DNA of 64,000 nucleotides from Pseudomonas oryzihabitans (GTDB lineage: Bacteria; Pseudomonadota; Gammaproteobacteria; Pseudomonadales; Pseudomonadaceae), in the NCBI RefSeq assembly GCF_001518815.1, contig NZ_CP013987.1:124001-188000 (forward strand). Reading direction: 5' to 3'. The notes below the pieces were generated by a model. It was not told where the DNA came from. It worked only from the letters and a program-made list of their open reading frames with translations, and searched no databases. Of this stretch, positions 63,629-64,000 are shown one piece after another; positions within the stretch are counted from its first letter, which is position 1; each line of letters starts with the position of its first letter. Made by a program: the position numbers and the translations under genes.

Positions 63629-63792
63629 CAATGAAAAATTCATGGTCGAGGCGAGACGAGCCAAGGGGCCGCCTAGAGCGGATCGGTCCGGGGCGGGTGA
63701 TTAGCCAGGGGGAGAGGAGGGAGGTTGGGGAGGGAGCAGCTGAAGACGCCCCGTCGGTGCTGACCGGCAGGGCGGGGGCGATCAGGTGAGCG

Positions 63793-64000
63793 TCAGGCCT
63801 TGGCCAGTTGCAGGTCCAGGTAGTCGTAGGCGATCTGTAGGGCCTGCTGGGTGTTGAAGGCGTCACCGGAGAGGGCGCCGCGCAGCCAGAGTCCGTCGAT
63901 GATGGCGGCCAGGCCGCGAGCGGCGGCGCGAGCCTGATCGCGCGGCAGCAGGCGCCGGAATTGCCAGCAGAGGTTGGAATACAGGCGCAGGTCGTTGATG
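63793..64000 (-). CDS. betI: TetR-type repressor BetI, C-terminal part (cut by window edge)
   Basis: The last 68 codons are visible, with the ligand domain end: [36 protein letters not shown] and [13 protein letters not shown]. This matches the C-terminus I know for Pseudomonas BetI, the choline-responsive repressor. The N-terminal helix-turn-helix lies beyond the window. The 285-base gap to betB is long for an operon and holds the operator-like site; nothing else is seen in it. Confidence 0.88.
   Translation of the reverse strand, partial: INDLRLYSNLCWQFRRLLPRDQARAAARGLAAIIDGLWLRGALSGDAFNTQQALQIAYDYLDLQLAKA

Overview
The window is GC-rich (roughly two thirds G+C outside one block) and reads as chromosome of a Pseudomonas. 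Support for this is the carnitine block caiX-cdhC-cdhA-cdhB with cdhR, the dimethylglycine block (dipeptidase, 4-vinyl-reductase-like protein, dgcA, dgcB, etfA, etfB), betI-betB-betA, polA next to a DUF2782 gene and thrB, and Pseudomonas-type REP hairpins. A full curli operon and the gene mix would fit the P. oryzihabitans/psychrotolerans group, but I cannot confirm a species from this alone.

Layout. 0-13.3 kb is mixed housekeeping and accessory metabolism: an aminopeptidase fragment, a siderophore-interacting protein/MFS operon with a divergent MarR regulator, small stress and redox genes (cupin, OsmC, aldo/keto reductase, azoreductase), LysR/LysE/AraC genes, a D-malate/tartrate dehydrogenase followed by a fluoroacetate-dehalogenase-like hydrolase, and a PAP2 phosphatase. 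13.4-27.2 kb holds quaternary-amine catabolism: carnitine to glycine betaine (cdh genes), then dimethylglycine to sarcosine (dgc genes) with a dedicated electron-transfer flavoprotein. Its alpha subunit, etfA, carries a one-base frameshift as the sequence stands. 27.2-31.8 kb has repeats, polA, a small palindromic MITE, a DUF2782 gene and thrB. 31.8-35.9 kb is a one-directional curli operon, csgD-E-F-G-B-A-H. 36-43.2 kb holds a SIS-domain enzyme, the DctB/DctD two-component pair, two small secreted proteins, a 2-oxoadipate dioxygenase/decarboxylase and an Lrp regulator.

43.2-59.6 kb is a sharply AT-richer island, bounded on the right by tRNA-Thr(TGT). It encodes a surface-polysaccharide system: rhamnosyltransferase-like and other glycosyltransferases, a dTDP-L-rhamnose 4-epimerase-like enzyme, an MBOAT O-acyltransferase with an SGNH-like partner, two large two-domain glycosyltransferases with capsule-synthesis-like C-termini, a Wzm/Wzt-type ABC exporter with a C-terminal Wzt domain, and a methyltransferase. 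This is the part of the window most likely to encode an undescribed product. 59.7-64 kb returns to core-like sequence with a lipoprotein and the choline-to-betaine operon betI-betB-betA, with a palindromic operator-like site between betI and betB.

Functionally, choline (bet) and carnitine (cdh) both lead to glycine betaine. No glycine betaine monooxygenase genes lie in the window, but the dgc cluster takes the next intermediate onward. The curli operon and the polysaccharide island both point to surface and biofilm functions. I also see strong structural signs of an unannotated small RNA at about 13.47-13.58 kb.
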